Below are positions 63,324-64,000 of a DNA stretch of 64,000 nt, in pieces. The stretch comes from JACCZH01 sp963729445 (lineage in GTDB: Bacteria > Chloroflexota > Chloroflexia > Thermomicrobiales > CFX8), in the NCBI GenBank assembly GCA_963729445.1, contig CAVSNU010000005.1:310001-374000 (forward strand), in the 5' to 3' direction. Positions within the stretch are counted from its first letter, which is position 1. Every line of letters starts with the position of its first letter. Position numbers and translations under genes: made by a program. Below the pieces are notes generated by a model that was not told where the DNA came from, ran no database searches, and was given only the letters and a program-made list of their open reading frames with translations.

Positions 63324-63445
63324 CAGTACGCTTGAATGGTCCATCGAAAAGGTGAGTGTCGCATAGTTGTCGCGCGGGCAATACCCCGGTTGCGCATCAC
63401 CCGACGCTACGCCACAATCAACGTCAAAAGGGAAGGGCGTGGGAC

Positions 63446-63961
63446 ATGGACGCGACACACTGGACTCTCACTCACGCAGAACGCTCCGTGCTGGAGGCAG
63501 CGCTGGATGCGTTGATACCGGCCGGCGGGAGTTTTCCGCCGCCATCGCGCACCGGCATCATTGACGACTTCATCATCCCGCGGCTGGGGCCGGCCGGCTC
63601 GCTGCCTGTGCCCTACCCGGGGTTGACAACCGACGATCTCAAAGCGATTCTGCTGCGGCTCGATGGCGGCGATACCATGACTGCCGCGCTTGAGCAGCTT
63701 GAACTCGAGTATCCCGTCGCCTTTCAGGGGCTGTGGGCACTGGCGACGTACGGGTACTACTCGCGGCCGGAAGCGATCGAGGCTATCCAGAAAGACCACG
63801 CTCCGGCCTACCACGGCGCGCCGCTGCCGCTCGGATACGAGCACGCCATCGATCCCTGGAACCCGGAGGATCCCCTCCAGCGCCCTCGGCAGCCGCGCGG
63901 CTCCTACATCCCGACTGACGCCGTTCAACCGATCGCCAAACGTGAGGATTCTCGGACATGA
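63446..63961 (+). CDS. Gluconate 2-dehydrogenase subunit 3-like protein
   Basis: A 171-residue protein starting MDATHWTLTHAERSVLEAAL after GGGAAGGG. ERSVLEAALDALIPAGGSFP is the short conserved start of the small subunit of membrane GMC dehydrogenases. Its TGA overlaps the next ATG (ATGA), coupling it to the GMC oxidoreductase. Confidence 0.62.
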   Translation: MDATHWTLTHAERSVLEAALDALIPAGGSFPPPSRTGIIDDFIIPRLGPAGSLPVPYPGLTTDDLKAILLRLDGGDTMTAALEQLELEYPVAFQGLWALATYGYYSRPEAIEAIQKDHAPAYHGAPLPLGYEHAIDPWNPEDPLQRPRQPRGSYIPTDAVQPIAKREDSRT

Positions 63962-64000
63962 GTGCGCTCGACCCGGTGGATGTCCTGCTTGTCGGCTCCG
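63958..64000 (+). CDS. GMC-type oxidoreductase, start only
   Basis: Fourteen codons are visible: MSALDPVDVLLVGS, the beginning of a Rossmann FAD motif (DVLLVGSG-type). Coupled to the small subunit gene by the ATGA overlap, it is probably the large flavin subunit of a GMC dehydrogenase. The rest lies outside the window. Confidence 0.6.
   Translation, partial: MSALDPVDVLLVGS

Overview
The window (about 62% G+C, no rRNA or tRNA gene recognised) looks like chromosomal DNA of a high-GC bacterium, most plausibly Chloroflexota of the Thermomicrobia/Sphaerobacter type. That placement is an inference from gene content (F420-type LLM oxidoreductase, DUF892 paralogues, MFS porters, a large ECF sigma/anti-sigma pair) and from the intergenic GTCATCCTGA...AAGGATCTCT inverted repeats. 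The species is not identified.

Region 1 (1-14500) is the right-hand part of an integrated phage or integrative element. A long leftward operon of small genes, many joined by 4-bp ATGA overlaps, carries a primase-polymerase/helicase, an SSB-like protein with an acidic tail, a VRR-NUC nuclease, an HNH endonuclease, a ParB-like protein and many unknowns. It faces a rightward S24 (CI/LexA-like) repressor across a palindromic operator region. A rhuM-integrase pair follows, preceded by a perfect GAAC-N4-GTTC LexA-type box over the promoter. The left end lies outside the window and no structural genes are seen.

Region 2 (14565-34376) is host DNA: a broken thiolase/DUF35 pair, an MBL-fold hydrolase, an ECF sigma factor with a membrane partner, secreted and lipoproteins, a HAD phosphatase, RF3 (prfC), an MFS porter, a DUF192 secreted protein, a ureohydrolase, an acyl-CoA dehydrogenase, two DUF892 ferritin-like proteins and a nitroreductase. 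Dispersed palindromic repeats fill the gaps.

Region 3 (34476-44322) is a complete type I-C CRISPR-Cas locus in the order cas3-cas5-cas8c-cas7-cas4-cas1-cas2, then a leader and 28 repeats with 27 spacers. cas8c and cas7 are frameshifted and cas2 has an in-frame TAA as sequenced. The two leader-distal repeats have changed loops but keep a perfect hairpin stem.

Region 4 (44326-64000) carries an NlpC/P60 wall hydrolase, an Rsm22-like methyltransferase, a NUDIX hydrolase, nhaA with an elaborate structured leader (H-type pseudoknot, terminator-like hairpin, and a leader peptide overlapping the nhaA start), a NarK-type porter, an acetyltransferase, a phosphotransferase, a methyltransferase, a broken TetM/EF-G-like GTPase, a ScdA-N plus heme-copper/NnrS-like membrane module, DsbA/FrnE, an epimerase, an MFS porter, a threonine dehydratase-like enzyme and the start of a GMC oxidoreductase pair.

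About ten host genes carry indels or a nonsense codon although both sides are well conserved. This could be assembly error or real decay and affects how the CRISPR locus should be read.
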